Positions 21,621 through 31,565 of a stretch of DNA of 64,000 bases are shown here, one piece after another. Below the pieces are notes generated by a model. The model was not told where the DNA came from. It did not search any database and saw only the letters and a program-made list of their open reading frames with translations. A program made the position numbers and the translations under genes. The stretch is from Lotus japonicus. Its lineage: Eukaryota > Streptophyta > Magnoliopsida > Fabales > Fabaceae. Each line of letters starts with the position of its first letter. The first letter of the stretch is position 1. The stretch is taken from contig NC_080042.1 of NCBI RefSeq assembly GCF_012489685.1, forward strand, positions 2,730,501-2,794,500, written 5' to 3'.

Positions 21621-24600
21621 TTAAGAAATAGAAGAATCAGCTGCCAAGCTAAGAAGAATCCCTACTGGAGGGTCTCCCCACCAAGAGCAGTTTGGATACA
21701 AATGACAATCAGCAGCTAACGCATGGGCCACCCTATTGGTGCTCCTGCCTTCAAAAATAAAGTCAAATTTAGTAAAAGTAGGAACTAAACTTAAACAATC
21801 ATCTATAATATGCTGTAAAATAGGAAAACTATGTGGGCTCTTGAAAGCTTCTACAAGCTGCTTGCAATCTGAAGAGAAAATAAGCTGGTCCAGGTTCCAA
21901 TCCAAAGCCTTTTGCACACTCCATCTGAAGCAAAGAGCTTCTGCCAAGAGGGGGTCCATACGATGATCCACATACTGAGTTGCTGCTGCTTGAAACACAC
22001 CTTCTGCATTTCTCACCACTAACCCATACCCTGTACCCTCCTTGCCAGACCAACCTGCATCAATGTTGATCTTCAAAAAACCCTCACTTGGAGGAGACCA
22101 GCTGGCCTGCTCATGCCTTTGAGTCCCTTTGACAGCTTGGTGTTCCAGCCAATCTCTTCTCACTGATAAAGCCATATTCAATATCTGTTGACTCTCAGGC
22201 CTAACTTTGTTAAAAACCATGTCATTCCTTGCCCTCCAAATCCCCCACACCATCATTACAAAGTTTTCAAAATCATCAGCAGGCAAGGCACTCTTTAAGT
22301 GTTGAATCCAAGCTTCTATGCCATCAGCAAAATCTCCTGACCTTAATGCCAAATGGGAAGACCACCAAAACCTTCTAGACCAGTCACAATTCATGAACAG
22401 ATGAGATGCAGTCTCCACTAAACAATCCTGACACAGAGGGCAACAAGGTTCAAGTTCCACTTTCCTCTTCTTAAGGTTCTCTTGGCATGGTAAAGCATTA
22501 TGCAACAACCTGAAAAGAAAATGCTGCACCTTTTTGGGAATTCTAAGCTTCCACACAAAATTAGTTTCTGGTTTCCTTCTGGAGGAGGACACTTCGTTCA
22601 GACATTGAAGCTGCATCAGCCTGCTGTAAGCAGATTTAACAGTGAACAACCCTGATGAAGTAAAGTTCCAGAAAACAGAATCCTCCCTGTTAGCCCAGGA
22701 AAGTGGAATTCTCAGTATCTTGCTGGCCTCAGCTGAATGAAAAATGTTCTCAACCAGGGTCCTATCCCACGATCTAGTGTTAACATCAATCAGGTCCTCA
22801 ACTCGAGCATCAGCGGGAAGCACTCTGACAGGACTTAAAACCTTTCCAGCACCTTGCCCAGGAATCCATTCATCACTCCAAACTCTGATTGACTTGCCAT
22901 TACCCACCCTCCACCTTAACCCATCCCTAATGACATCCCTCGCAGCACATATGCTCCTCCAGGAATAACTTGGCCTAAAACCAACAGAAGCCTCCATAAT
23001 AGAAGATCTAGGGAAGTATCTGGCTTTGAGACACTTGAAAAGTAAAGAGTCTTCTCTATGCATTAGTCTCCAGACCTGCTTAGCCAAAATTGCCTCATTA
23101 AACTTCTTCAGATCTCTGAACCCAAGACCACCACTGTGTTTAGGTTTACACAAGTTAGCCCATCGCATCCAATGAATTTTCCTTTCATCCCTTTGCTGGC
23201 CCCACCAAAAATTTGCCATTTGAGCTTCCATAGCATAACACACACCCTCAGAAATTTTGAAGCAACTCATAATGTAAATTGGGATAGCTTGAGCAATGGA
23301 TTTGAGAAGGATTTCCATACCAGCTCTAGACAAAGTTTTCTCTTTCCAGCCCTTCAGCTTTTTAGACACCCTCTCTTGAATGTTCAGAAATATGCGCTTC
23401 TTGGATCTACCAATGACTGTGGGTAATCCTAAGTATTTATCATGAGCTTCAACTGCCGTTACTCCCATCCTATCCCGGATTTGAATTTTAGTCGTATCTT
23501 GCACGTTTTGGCTAAAAGAAAGCTCAGTCTTTTCAAAGTTCACCCTCTGACCCGAAGCTGCCTCATACTCCTGAATAGTAGCCAGCACACTCTCTGCCTC
23601 AATCAGATTAGCCCTCATGAAAAGAAGACTGTCGTCAGCGAAAAATAAATGTGAAATTCTTGGGGCAGCTCTAGCTATACTAATCCCATGCATTTTATCC
23701 ATCAACACTTGATCCTCAATTAATCCAGCAAAAACCTCCGCGCATAGAATAAAGAGGTAAGGAGACAAAGGGTCTCCTTGCCTCAAACCTCGCTCCGGCT
23801 GAAACCAATCTCTCGGTTTACCATTCAAGAGAATTGCATAGCGGACAGTACTAACACAATTCAGAATCAGGGAGATTACATGCCTCGGAAAACCCATCAC
23901 CACTAAGACCTCTTTCAAAAACTCCCACTCTATCCTATCATAAGCCTTAGACATATCTAACTTTAAGGCCATCCACCCCTTTTTTCCAGTCTTCTTCTTT
24001 TTCATCGCATGAAACACTTCCATTCCGATCAACGCATTATCCGTTATCAGTCTCCCAGGAATAAAAGCGCTTTGAGTCTCCCCAACCAGATCTGGCAAAA
24101 TGGATTTAAGCCTATTTGCAATGCACTTAGTAACTATTTTCATCAGCACATTGCAAAGGCTAATAGGGCGTAACTCCTTTGGAGATTGCGGCTTATTAAC
24201 CTTGGGAATCAAGCATATAAATGTCTCATTTATCTCAGCCACTCCCTTCCCATGATTGAGCACTTCCAACACATGATCAGTAACCGCACCACCAACCAGA
24301 CCCCAGAAATGGTGATAAAACAACGCTGGCAGTCCATCAGGTCCAGGGGACTTCAGGGGATGCATTTGGTCAATTGAATATTTAACTTCCTCCTTAGTAA
24401 ATGGCTTCCCCAAATGATCCACCATCTTCTGATTAAGTTCACATCTGACTTTCCTGCAAGTATCTTGAATATGTTGAGGTTGGGACGAAGAGAAGACTTG
24501 CTGAAAATGACTTTGGATCACTTGTTGCACAGCAGAATCCCCAAACACCCAATCACCACTTTCATTCTTCATCTTCTTTATCTGGTTATGCTTCTGTCTT

Positions 24601-25709
24601 TGAGAGGCTTTTTTGTGGAAGAAAGAAGTATTCTTATCCCCATCCTTTAACCATAGGGCTCTCGATCTCTGGCGCCAATACAACTCTTCCTTAAGCAACA
24701 AACCATTGAAATCCTTCTGAGCAACTTTCTTCTTCTCTAAATTCACAGCTGATGGGGGAAGCTTCTCCAACCTGGCCACTTCCCTCTCCTTTTGCTGAAC
24801 TTGCTGCATCAAATTCCCCTTATCTTTACCAAAGAAGGACATAACCTCTTGTACAGCCTTCACCCTCTCAATGCAGCTCGCACCAGGCCTAAACCAAGCA
24901 TTATTAACAGCCTCATCACACCCCTCTGTTTTGAGCCAGATCTCTTCGAATCTGAAAATTTTTTCCCTTTTATCCTCCAGCTCAGTCCTTCCTAGAACAT
25001 GATTGACAGAGATCACCAAAGCTGAATGATCTGAGCCATACTTTCCTCTGTGCTCAACTGAGACAGAAATAGCAGCATCCAGAAGACATTTACTAACCAA
25101 ACAACGGTCCAGCCTTTCCCTAACATTCTGGTCGCCTTCCCTACCATTGTCCCAAGTAAAAGGGAAACCCGAGAAGCCTGCATCAACGAGCTCACACTCC
25201 TCAATCACTTCTCTGAATTGTCCCATCTGAACCATGTTACCTGGTCTGCCTCCATTCTTCTCATCTAGACCACAGATCAGATTGAAATCACCCACACACA
25301 CCCAGCCACCCCTGCAAGCTTCCTTCAGAGCTCGAATAAGCTCTATGGTCTTATGTTTATTCACATCCTCAGGAAACCCATAGATACCAGAGAAAAACCA
25401 AGTAAAATCCCAGGCATCCACGATCTCAGCACAAATATGATTGATGGAGAACGAAGTTACCCTCACCTCCAAACTATTTCTCCACAGTAAAGCAACACCA
25501 CCTGCCCTGCCCCTACCTCTTTCATCACATCCCACTGCTAAACCATACTCAAACCCAACCTTCTTTTTTGTAGTTTCAAATTCCATTTCTGATTGCTTAG
25601 TCTCCATTAAGAAGACCAATTGGGGATTTTCTTTCTTGATGAGCCTTGACAAGGCTCTCACTGCCAATGGATTCCCCAATCCACGGCAGTTCCACGATAT
25701 GCACCTCAT
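21621..25709 (-). CDS. L1 ORF2: endonuclease / reverse transcriptase / RNase H
   Basis: This 1362-residue protein carries out target-primed reverse transcription of L1 RNA. Residues 1-235 are an APE-type endonuclease (ISWNCRGLGNP, METK, CVGDFNLICGLDEKNGG, SDHSALVI). The central reverse transcriptase has SAFIPGRLITDNALIGMEVF, KLDMSKAYDRIEWEFL, RGLRQGDPLSPYLF and the catalytic FADDSLLF. A zinc-binding RVT domain follows (WKLRIPKKVQHFLFRLLHN, CCPLCQDCLVETASHLFMNC). The C-terminus is an RNase H-like domain (INIDAGWSGKEGTGYGLVVR, AEALCFRWSV, IFSSDCKQLVEAF) with the acidic residues in place. The start ATG overlaps, as ATGA, a stop codon in the frame that continues the ORF1 tail. I see no internal stop, so the enzyme may be functional. 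Confidence 0.95.
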   Translation of the reverse strand: MRCISWNCRGLGNPLAVRALSRLIKKENPQLVFLMETKQSEMEFETTKKKVGFEYGLAVGCDERGRGRAGGVALLWRNSLEVRVTSFSINHICAEIVDAWDFTWFFSGIYGFPEDVNKHKTIELIRALKEACRGGWVCVGDFNLICGLDEKNGGRPGNMVQMGQFREVIEECELVDAGFSGFPFTWDNGREGDQNVRERLDRCLVSKCLLDAAISVSVEHRGKYGSDHSALVISVNHVLGRTELEDKREKIFRFEEIWLKTEGCDEAVNNAWFRPGASCIERVKAVQEVMSFFGKDKGNLMQQVQQKEREVARLEKLPPSAVNLEKKKVAQKDFNGLLLKEELYWRQRSRALWLKDGDKNTSFFHKKASQRQKHNQIKKMKNESGDWVFGDSAVQQVIQSHFQQVFSSSQPQHIQDTCRKVRCELNQKMVDHLGKPFTKEEVKYSIDQMHPLKSPGPDGLPALFYHHFWGLVGGAVTDHVLEVLNHGKGVAEINETFICLIPKVNKPQSPKELRPISLCNVLMKIVTKCIANRLKSILPDLVGETQSAFIPGRLITDNALIGMEVFHAMKKKKTGKKGWMALKLDMSKAYDRIEWEFLKEVLVVMGFPRHVISLILNCVSTVRYAILLNGKPRDWFQPERGLRQGDPLSPYLFILCAEVFAGLIEDQVLMDKMHGISIARAAPRISHLFFADDSLLFMRANLIEAESVLATIQEYEAASGQRVNFEKTELSFSQNVQDTTKIQIRDRMGVTAVEAHDKYLGLPTVIGRSKKRIFLNIQERVSKKLKGWKEKTLSRAGMEILLKSIAQAIPIYIMSCFKISEGVCYAMEAQMANFWWGQQRDERKIHWMRWANLCKPKHSGGLGFRDLKKFNEAILAKQVWRLMHREDSLLFKCLKARYFPRSSIMEASVGFRPSYSWRSICAARDVIRDGLRWRVGNGKSIRVWSDEWIPGQGAGKVLSPVRVLPADARVEDLIDVNTRSWDRTLVENIFHSAEASKILRIPLSWANREDSVFWNFTSSGLFTVKSAYSRLMQLQCLNEVSSSRRKPETNFVWKLRIPKKVQHFLFRLLHNALPCQENLKKRKVELEPCCPLCQDCLVETASHLFMNCDWSRRFWWSSHLALRSGDFADGIEAWIQHLKSALPADDFENFVMMVWGIWRARNDMVFNKVRPESQQILNMALSVRRDWLEHQAVKGTQRHEQASWSPPSEGFLKINIDAGWSGKEGTGYGLVVRNAEGVFQAAATQYVDHRMDPLLAEALCFRWSVQKALDWNLDQLIFSSDCKQLVEAFKSPHSFPILQHIIDDCLSLVPTFTKFDFIFEGRSTNRVAHALAADCHLYPNCSWWGDPPVGILLSLAADSSIS

Positions 25710-25884
25710 TGCTCCTGGTGGGGCTGATCAACAGCCTCCACCTGAATAAAATTGCAAAGCCTTTTACAGCCACTGTTGCCCTCAACTATCACATCAACCA
25801 ACATAGGATCATCACTCATCTCTATCTTCCTTTTGACAGAACTCCCCCTACTCAGAGAATGAGCCACCGCCACACGCTCCCTTG

Positions 25885-27270
25885 TCACTTTTTTCCACTT
25901 TGGCTTTCCACCCTTCTTCTTTGCCCTCCCCCCTTGCTTCCAGACAATAGAACGCTAAGCAAATTTGGAGAGGAACCTCCCACATCAGGCTCACCTTCCT
26001 CTGTCAGAAACTCACCCCCCTTCTTCAGCACCCCCACCTCCTCTACCTTGTTCACCACCTCAGCGGAAATCCCAGACACGGTTACCATAGATTTACCAGC
26101 TATTGGTGTCAAGACAACACCATCAGCCGGGTCATCCTTGTTTTCAATGTTCTCTTTCCCCCTCAACTTCATCAGGCAAGAGCTTCCTCCACCTTCAAGT
26201 CCAGAAGGAGATTTCCTAATTATCTCGGACACCACAGAGCTTTGAATATTCTCAATACTCGCCAGAACATCACCCACTCGTCCCTTCCTTGAGTCCCCCA
26301 CACCCACACCCACCACTTCACCCCCTTGCTTCCCCTGCACTCTTTCCCCAGCTGGCACCAAAGACTTCCTTTGATCCACATTCACCTTCGAGAGGGAAGA
26401 CACAAGAACATCTACCAGCACATTCGGATCCACCTTCTGGGCTACCTTAGACGCAACCCCCTCAGACTTTGGCCCTTCCTCAGCAGCCTCATGAACGCCA
26501 CCAGCGGAGAAAGTACCTCTAACTCCCGATATCACATTAGGTCGCAGATGTGGTGCACGCAGCCACGTACCAAACGGAAAGATCTGAGCACCCTCCTCCT
26601 CCAGATCACCTTCCCAATTATCACAATCTTTCAGAACATGATCTAAACCTCCACATCCATAACAGAAATTGAGCAATCGCTCATACTGGAACCAAACTTT
26701 AATCAAATCCAAACCCGATCTGGCAATCATCTTACCCCTCTTGATAGGAATCCTTGTATCCACACTGGCTCTAACCCTCAGGAAAGAACCCAGGCGATGA
26801 TCATCTGACTTGTCCCACTCAATAAAACCACCGAGAAAATCTCCGATCGATCTAGCGAATGCCTCCGATTTGAGCGCCAGCGGTAGATCCTGAACTCGCA
26901 CCCAGATCGGTACCTTATTAAGAGGCACTTCGGATGGAGCCAACTGCGGATCTAGAACTTGGAGAACCACCAGAAATTTGTCAAAATGCCATGGCCCTTG
27001 TCTCAGCACCCACTCTCTATCCTTCCCATCGAAGAAACGAAAGACAAAGAGATTGCGACCCACATCCCGGACCTCCACACCTCTCTTCACCTTCCAGATC
27101 TGCGCCATCGTGCTCTTGAAGGCCCGAACGTTAAAGCTTCCTTGCGTCAGGAGCTTCCCCGCCAGCCAGAAATCACTCACAGAGTCCAATCCCGAACCAT
27201 CGTCCACCGTCGGAACCAGGAGAGGCTCAGCCTCTTCTCCCTCAAGTATCACACTCTTCCCTCGATCCAT
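25885..27270 (-). CDS. L1 ORF1: DUF4283 / zinc-knuckle RNA-binding protein, probably frameshifted
   Basis: I choose the ATG at 27270 (MDRGKSVILEGEEAEP), where similarity to plant L1 ORF1 starts. The open frame extends 43 codons further upstream into hydrophobic UTR-like text. The N-terminal DUF4283 region (FNVRAFKSTMAQIWKVKRGV, WVLRQGPWHFDKFLVVLQ, PIWVRVQDLPLALKSEAFA) precedes a CCHC knuckle (CYGCGGLDHVLKDC) and a low-complexity tail. The frame stops at 25885. A +1 frame from just upstream stays open to 25706 with a basic tail (KPKWKKVTRERVAVAH) typical of the family. A one-base loss in the six-G run at 25928-25933 would explain this. The protein would coat L1 RNA. Confidence 0.85.
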   Translation of the reverse strand: MDRGKSVILEGEEAEPLLVPTVDDGSGLDSVSDFWLAGKLLTQGSFNVRAFKSTMAQIWKVKRGVEVRDVGRNLFVFRFFDGKDREWVLRQGPWHFDKFLVVLQVLDPQLAPSEVPLNKVPIWVRVQDLPLALKSEAFARSIGDFLGGFIEWDKSDDHRLGSFLRVRASVDTRIPIKRGKMIARSGLDLIKVWFQYERLLNFCYGCGGLDHVLKDCDNWEGDLEEEGAQIFPFGTWLRAPHLRPNVISGVRGTFSAGGVHEAAEEGPKSEGVASKVAQKVDPNVLVDVLVSSLSKVNVDQRKSLVPAGERVQGKQGGEVVGVGVGDSRKGRVGDVLASIENIQSSVVSEIIRKSPSGLEGGGSSCLMKLRGKENIENKDDPADGVVLTPIAGKSMVTVSGISAEVVNKVEEVGVLKKGGEFLTEEGEPDVGGSSPNLLSVLLSGSKGGGQRRRVESQSGKK

Positions 27271-27550
27271 GCTATTTTTGGTATTTTTTGAGATTAGGAA
27301 ATAAAGAGCAAAAAAACTGACACGGAAACAGAAAGCAAACAAAAGAAACCCACACCGGGGTAGGAAAACCAAGATGAGACTTGGAAGAAAGACTCTCACT
27401 ACGTCATCTGCTAGAAACCCTAGCAGAACTCAGAAGGAGAGATAGAGTACACTTTATGGTTTATTCAATATATTGGAACTCTTTTTCCTTTCCATAATGA
27501 GCATTAAAATTTATGAAACAATTTATCTGTCTATCTATTTCCGCGCGCAC

Positions 27551-27554
27551 ACGA

Positions 27555-27585
<31 letters not shown>
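27551..27585. repeat. (CA)n(TA)n microsatellite
   Basis: Compound dinucleotide tract directly left of the long-TIR element. Confidence 0.9.
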
Positions 27586-28445
27586 GGGGAATGCTAACTT
27601 ACTCCCACTTGATTTTGTGAAGGAGTAAGTTAGCATCCAACACCTTTTCTTTTGTACAGAACGTGTCCCTCACTTTTTCTTTTTTAAATAGTTGAGTAAT
27701 GGTTTTTGTGTAATTTTGTACAATGCTTGTACTGTTTTCTCTCTCCTTATTAACATCTTCCCTTTCTATGAGATCTTCTCTTTCTCTAATGGCTTCTCTG
27801 ATGGCTTCCATGTTCAACCCTCCACCGGAATCACAACGATGAAGCTGCCAGCAGAGTGGGCGAGGCAGTGGTGGGCGACAGGGATGGTACCGGCGGCGGG
27901 ATGGTGAACTGGCAGAATGGGCTGGATGTTTTTAGTTCCCTTTCTCTTGTCAATAATAATATATTTTGACTTTTCATCTTGTCAACTGGGAGAAGTAAAA
28001 AATGCCCAGACTTTAAAACTGGTTGGGCAAGGTGGGTGTATCATGAATTGGGGAAAACGTCAGAGAGAAGAATGAGAATTTTGAAACCGAAATTGTAGAA
28101 ACCAAATCTGTATTTGCAGAAACAAGAATGAACAGAGGAAGGGGGTTTTACTTTTTGCTAATAAATAAAAATTGATTTGGTTCTTGGAGGAAGAAATTTG
28201 AAAACGGGCAATGAGTTGTTGCAGAGAAGTGGCAGCATTGAAGGAAGAAGTTGAAGATAGAGAAAGGTTGAAGAGAGAGAAAATTTGTGTTTAAAATTAA
28301 ATAAGTTTGATAAACAAAATTACATAAATAACCCCGCTTTAATTGTTTTAAGGAAAGAGATTTGGAGTTTTTGGTCCAAAAGAAAAGGTGTTGGGTGCTA
28401 ACTTACTCCTTCACAAAATCAAGTGGGAGTAAGTTAGCATTCCCC
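27586..28445. mobile_element. Long-TIR MITE in TNL intron
   Basis: Both ends carry an inverted repeat of about 72 bp beginning GGGGAATGCTAACTTACTCC, with only about two mismatches. The interior (860 bp in total) is non-coding. No clean TSD can be assigned because the flanks are TA-rich, so the superfamily is open; the long TIRs suggest a Mutator-like element. The right end is about 42 bp from the NB2 splice donor at 28487. Confidence 0.85.
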
Positions 28446-28487
28446 ATATCCTATATATGTATATCGAAGTATATGAGAAGTTCTTAC

Positions 28488-29599
28488 AGTGTTGCTGGTC
28501 AATGGTCATCACATCAACTACATCATCATGAAACCATAATCGGCTGCGCTCCTCCGGCTGCTCAGGTGGCATCTCACGAATAATCTCTCGTCCCATTACT
28601 TTGAGCAAATCATGCATTTCAAGCTTATTATTCTTGTCAACTTTTACAAGGTTTCGCTCTATGAGGACAGTAATCCCGATTTCTGCATGAAGTCCACATC
28701 CATCTAAAATCTGTGTAACATAGTTTCTGCCCTTCCCTATAAAGAAACAACATATTTCAAGGAATATATCTTTCTCCATTTCATCACTTAAACCATCATA
28801 GCTTAATTTTAATTTCTTCTGTATTTGATCATTGGGAATCAGTTCAAGTTTCGATAATGTACTTTCCCACTCAGCAATTTTCCTTCCAAACAAATAAGAA
28901 CCAAGAACTTCAAGGGTTAGTGGTAGTCTTCCAGAGTAAGCAACAACCCTTCTTGAGAGTTCAAAGAAATCTGCTGTTGGAGCAACTTGCTTAAATGCAT
29001 GCCAACTAAAAAGCTCAAGAGACTCACTTTCATCCATTTCTTGGGTTCTGTATATATGAACCACTTGAAGAACATTGAGTAAATGCTCATCTCTAGTTGT
29101 GATGATTAACCTACTTCCTTGACCAAACCATTCACGACTTCCACACAGAGCATTTAGTTGGTCCAAACTATTTATATCATCAAGTACAACAAGTGCCCTC
29201 TTATGGCAAAGTCTTTCCTTTATTATTGTTTTTCCCAATTCAATGCTATGTAATTTCATCCTTCTAGTTCTCAATATGCCTGAAAGAAGTTGTTCTTGCA
29301 AAGAAACTCGGCCATCATCTTGGTCCCAAGCTTCCCTTATATTTGAAAGGAAGCTTTTACCTTCAAAATTCTGATTAATTTCATTGTAAATGGCTTTGGC
29401 AATGGTTGTTTTACCACTTCCTCCCATTCCCAAGATTCCAACTATGCGAACCTCATTTGATTTACCACTTAATAATTGAATCATGTCCTGCACACTAGAT
29501 TCCACTCCCACTGGGTGATCAGCAACAAGTAAGTATGCGCTGTCGTCTAGTCTTGTGGTAACAGTTTTGAGAATATCACCAATCATCTCGATTTCAGTT
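28488..29599 (-). CDS. TNL NB2 (NB-ARC) exon
   Basis: The exon starts after TATTTGACAG with TEIEMIGDILKTVTTRLDDS. It encodes a complete NB-ARC nucleotide switch: P-loop GMGGSGKTTIAKAIY, kinase-2 RALVVLDDI, RNBS-B GSRLIITTRDEHLL, a GLPL variant SGRLPLTLEVLGSYL, RNBS-D IFLEICCFFIGKG and MHDLLKVMGREIIRE. The domain binds ADP or ATP and drives oligomerisation of the receptor in the cytoplasm. Its 5' splice phase matches the TIR2 exon at 32419-33674. Near the 3' end a 7-bp tandem duplication (TGACCAT/TGACCAG around 28494-28507) shifts the frame before the ACT|GTAAGA donor. Spliced to the next exon it would be out of frame. Confidence 0.9.
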
Positions 29600-30329
29600 C
29601 TGTCAAATACATAAATTACCAATGAGATAAAATAATCATCTATTAGTAATTCTTACTATTAACATTGCCATCAATCAAAAAGGGGAGAGGAATTTAGAGT
29701 AGAACTTTATCAGAAACAAAATAAAAAACTTGAAATTGAATTTAGAAGCAAGTTTTGGTTATATCTTTAGTTTAGGACTAAGTTTACATTCTGCCAATTA
29801 TTTGAACTCTGATCTCTACCGTGATGATGACCCAACTGTTCAGAATACAGGTGGACAATCATAGAGAGGATTCATCAGATATAAACTAGAATAATTAATT
29901 CAGTAGCTTTTATTTTTTATTCAGTAGATGGACACCATACTGGTAACCTCTCATAGACTACTAATGACCATAGTCATCAAATACGCCATAGTCAGAGTAT
30001 ATACTCTAAGTTAGTTTCAGTTAGACTAATTGTACGAAGCTGTTTAGTGTTTGTAAGTCTCTGTTAGTTCACTACAGGCTACACTATAAATATATGTGTC
30101 GTAACTATCTTGACAGTTAAGAAATCAATGATAATAATTCTGTTATTCAGTTACACTTTTTCTCTCTCTCTCTCTCTCCCCCCCCTATAAGGCTACTTTA
30201 ATAATTCTGTTAAGTCTTAACCTTAAGGCTGGTGCTTATTAAGGTTCCACTTCTTTTTCCTCTCCTTTTGATTCATCACATTCTCTAACTCTACCCAATT
30301 TACTTCAGATTCCTGCCATCACAAAAAAT
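29600..30329. other. TNL intron sequence with (TC)n tract
   Basis: AT-rich intron between the NB2 and TIR2 exons. A (TC)n run followed by C-rich sequence lies at 30161-30186. No other feature. Confidence 0.6.
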
Positions 30330-30915
30330 CTAATGACCGTTAGTCGGTTAGCTAGAGATAATTGTGTCTTTTTTGAATTCCATTCTAATGATCGTTTTGT
30401 GCAATCTCAGGTCTCTAAACAGATTCTGCTTTCATGGAAAGGCTGGTCCTGGTGGGCTCTACTATTTTCCAGGTTATTTGTCGCCTTCTTCTACTTTGTC
30501 TTCTTTTTCCTCATTACCCATTGTAAATACATTTTCCACTAATAACTCCTTTTCTATTTGGCCTAATAGACTAGGAAACCCTAGGGGTGATGTTTTGAAG
30601 AATGATCTATCCTTTTGTAATATACACATACCATTTAAATCAATACAAGATTTTTGTTCTGCTTGTCTTGGCAATGCACATAGACAGTCTTCTCATTTGT
30701 CCACTACAGAATGTCATAAACCTCTTGAATTGGTGTTTTGTGACTTGTGGGGTCCTGCCCCTTGCACTTCCAGCAGTGGCTTTACCTATTATTAGTCTTT
30801 TGTTGATGCATACTCTCATTTTACATGGCTATACGCCTATACCTTCTAAAGACAACGTCTGAAACTTTTTCAATTTTTAAACAATTTAAAGCAATGGCTG
30901 ACCTGGAGTTCAATG
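30330..30915 (+). pseudogene. Ty1/copia fragment: GAG-pre-integrase to integrase start
   Basis: Broken frames read GLYYFPGYLSPSSTLSSFSS, FCSACLGNAHRQSSHLSTTE, then LELVFCDLWGPAP and SSGFTYY, the zinc-binding and first catalytic segment of a copia integrase. It lies antisense to the TNL in its intron. Confidence 0.8.
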
Positions 30916-30924
30916 CTAAAATAA

Positions 30925-31095
30925 GTCCCACATTGGCTAGTGATTTTGCATAGATAGCCTTTATAACGGGTAGAGAAACCCTCAACTCTTGAGCTAGCTT
31001 TTAGGTTGAGTCAGAACCTATCCTAGATTTGTTTGTTGGTGTAGACCTCCCTTATTTGGGCCACCACGCAGATGTCCAGTCCTACACACTTTCCT
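30925..31095 (+). mobile_element. TRIM-like remnant
   Basis: GTCCCACATTGGCTAG, CCTCAACTCTTGAGCTAGCTT and the following CTATCCTAGATTTG match the LTR and internal region of the TRIM at 44078-44430 in inverted orientation. Only one LTR and part of the interior remain, inside the copia debris. Confidence 0.65.
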
Positions 31096-31099
31096 CTCC

Positions 31100-31565
31100 C
31101 CAGCAGCTCCTAGCACGTTCACTGACATTTCAGCTTCTTCTGGAACATAACAGATTCTTATGGGAAATGGTCAGGTACTCCCAATTCAGTCCATAGGTTT
31201 TACATCCATACTTTCTACTTTTAACACAAATACTTTTTTAATTCTTAAAAACTTTTACTTGTTCCTTCCTTATGCCTTGTTAAATCACAAGACACTTCTG
31301 AAATTTTACTCCAAGGAAGTGTTAGTGATGATGGTTTATACTCATTTGATGGGAAGCTTTCTTCTCCTTCTCAATGTGCAGTTTCTGCTTCCACTACTCA
31401 TCCATCTTCTTTTTCTACTTCTTTGAACTCTTCTGTACATACTACTTATAAGGACTCTGAATCTTATATTGGAAATTCTATCTATGATTAGTGGCATTGC
31501 AGATTAGGGCACCCTCATCATGAGGTTCTTAAGCAAGTTCTATCTCAATGTAATGCCTCATTATC
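31100..31565 (+). pseudogene. Ty1/copia fragment: region upstream of integrase
   Basis: MGNGQVLPIQSIGFTSILST and LGHPHHEVLKQVLSQCNA (after WHCR) are copia protease-to-GAG-pre-integrase motifs, with several frameshifts. This region should precede the piece at 30330-30915, so the copia debris is rearranged or comes from two copies. Confidence 0.75.

Larger units (their letters stand above)
21591..27445 (-). mobile_element. Full-length L1 LINE with 17-bp TSD
   Basis: The element is bounded by perfect target-site duplications AGTACACTTTATGGTTT at 21574-21590 and 27446-27462. On the minus strand it runs 5' UTR (27445-27271), ORF1, ORF2, a roughly 20-nt 3' UTR, then a poly(A) tail read as T at 21591-21600. 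All parts of a plant L1 are present, and ORF2 is uninterrupted over 1362 codons. It lies in the intron between the NB2 and LRR exons, in the same orientation as the TNL. The perfect TSD argues for a recent insertion. Confidence 0.95.

Noticed and set aside
25646..26245. 199-codon plus-strand frame
   Set aside because: Antisense shadow of L1 ORF1/ORF2; no independent domain.
27577..27585. A 9-bp TSD for the 27586-28445 element
   Set aside because: Flanks are TA repeats; the right flank ATATCCTAT matches only partly, so no TSD is claimed.
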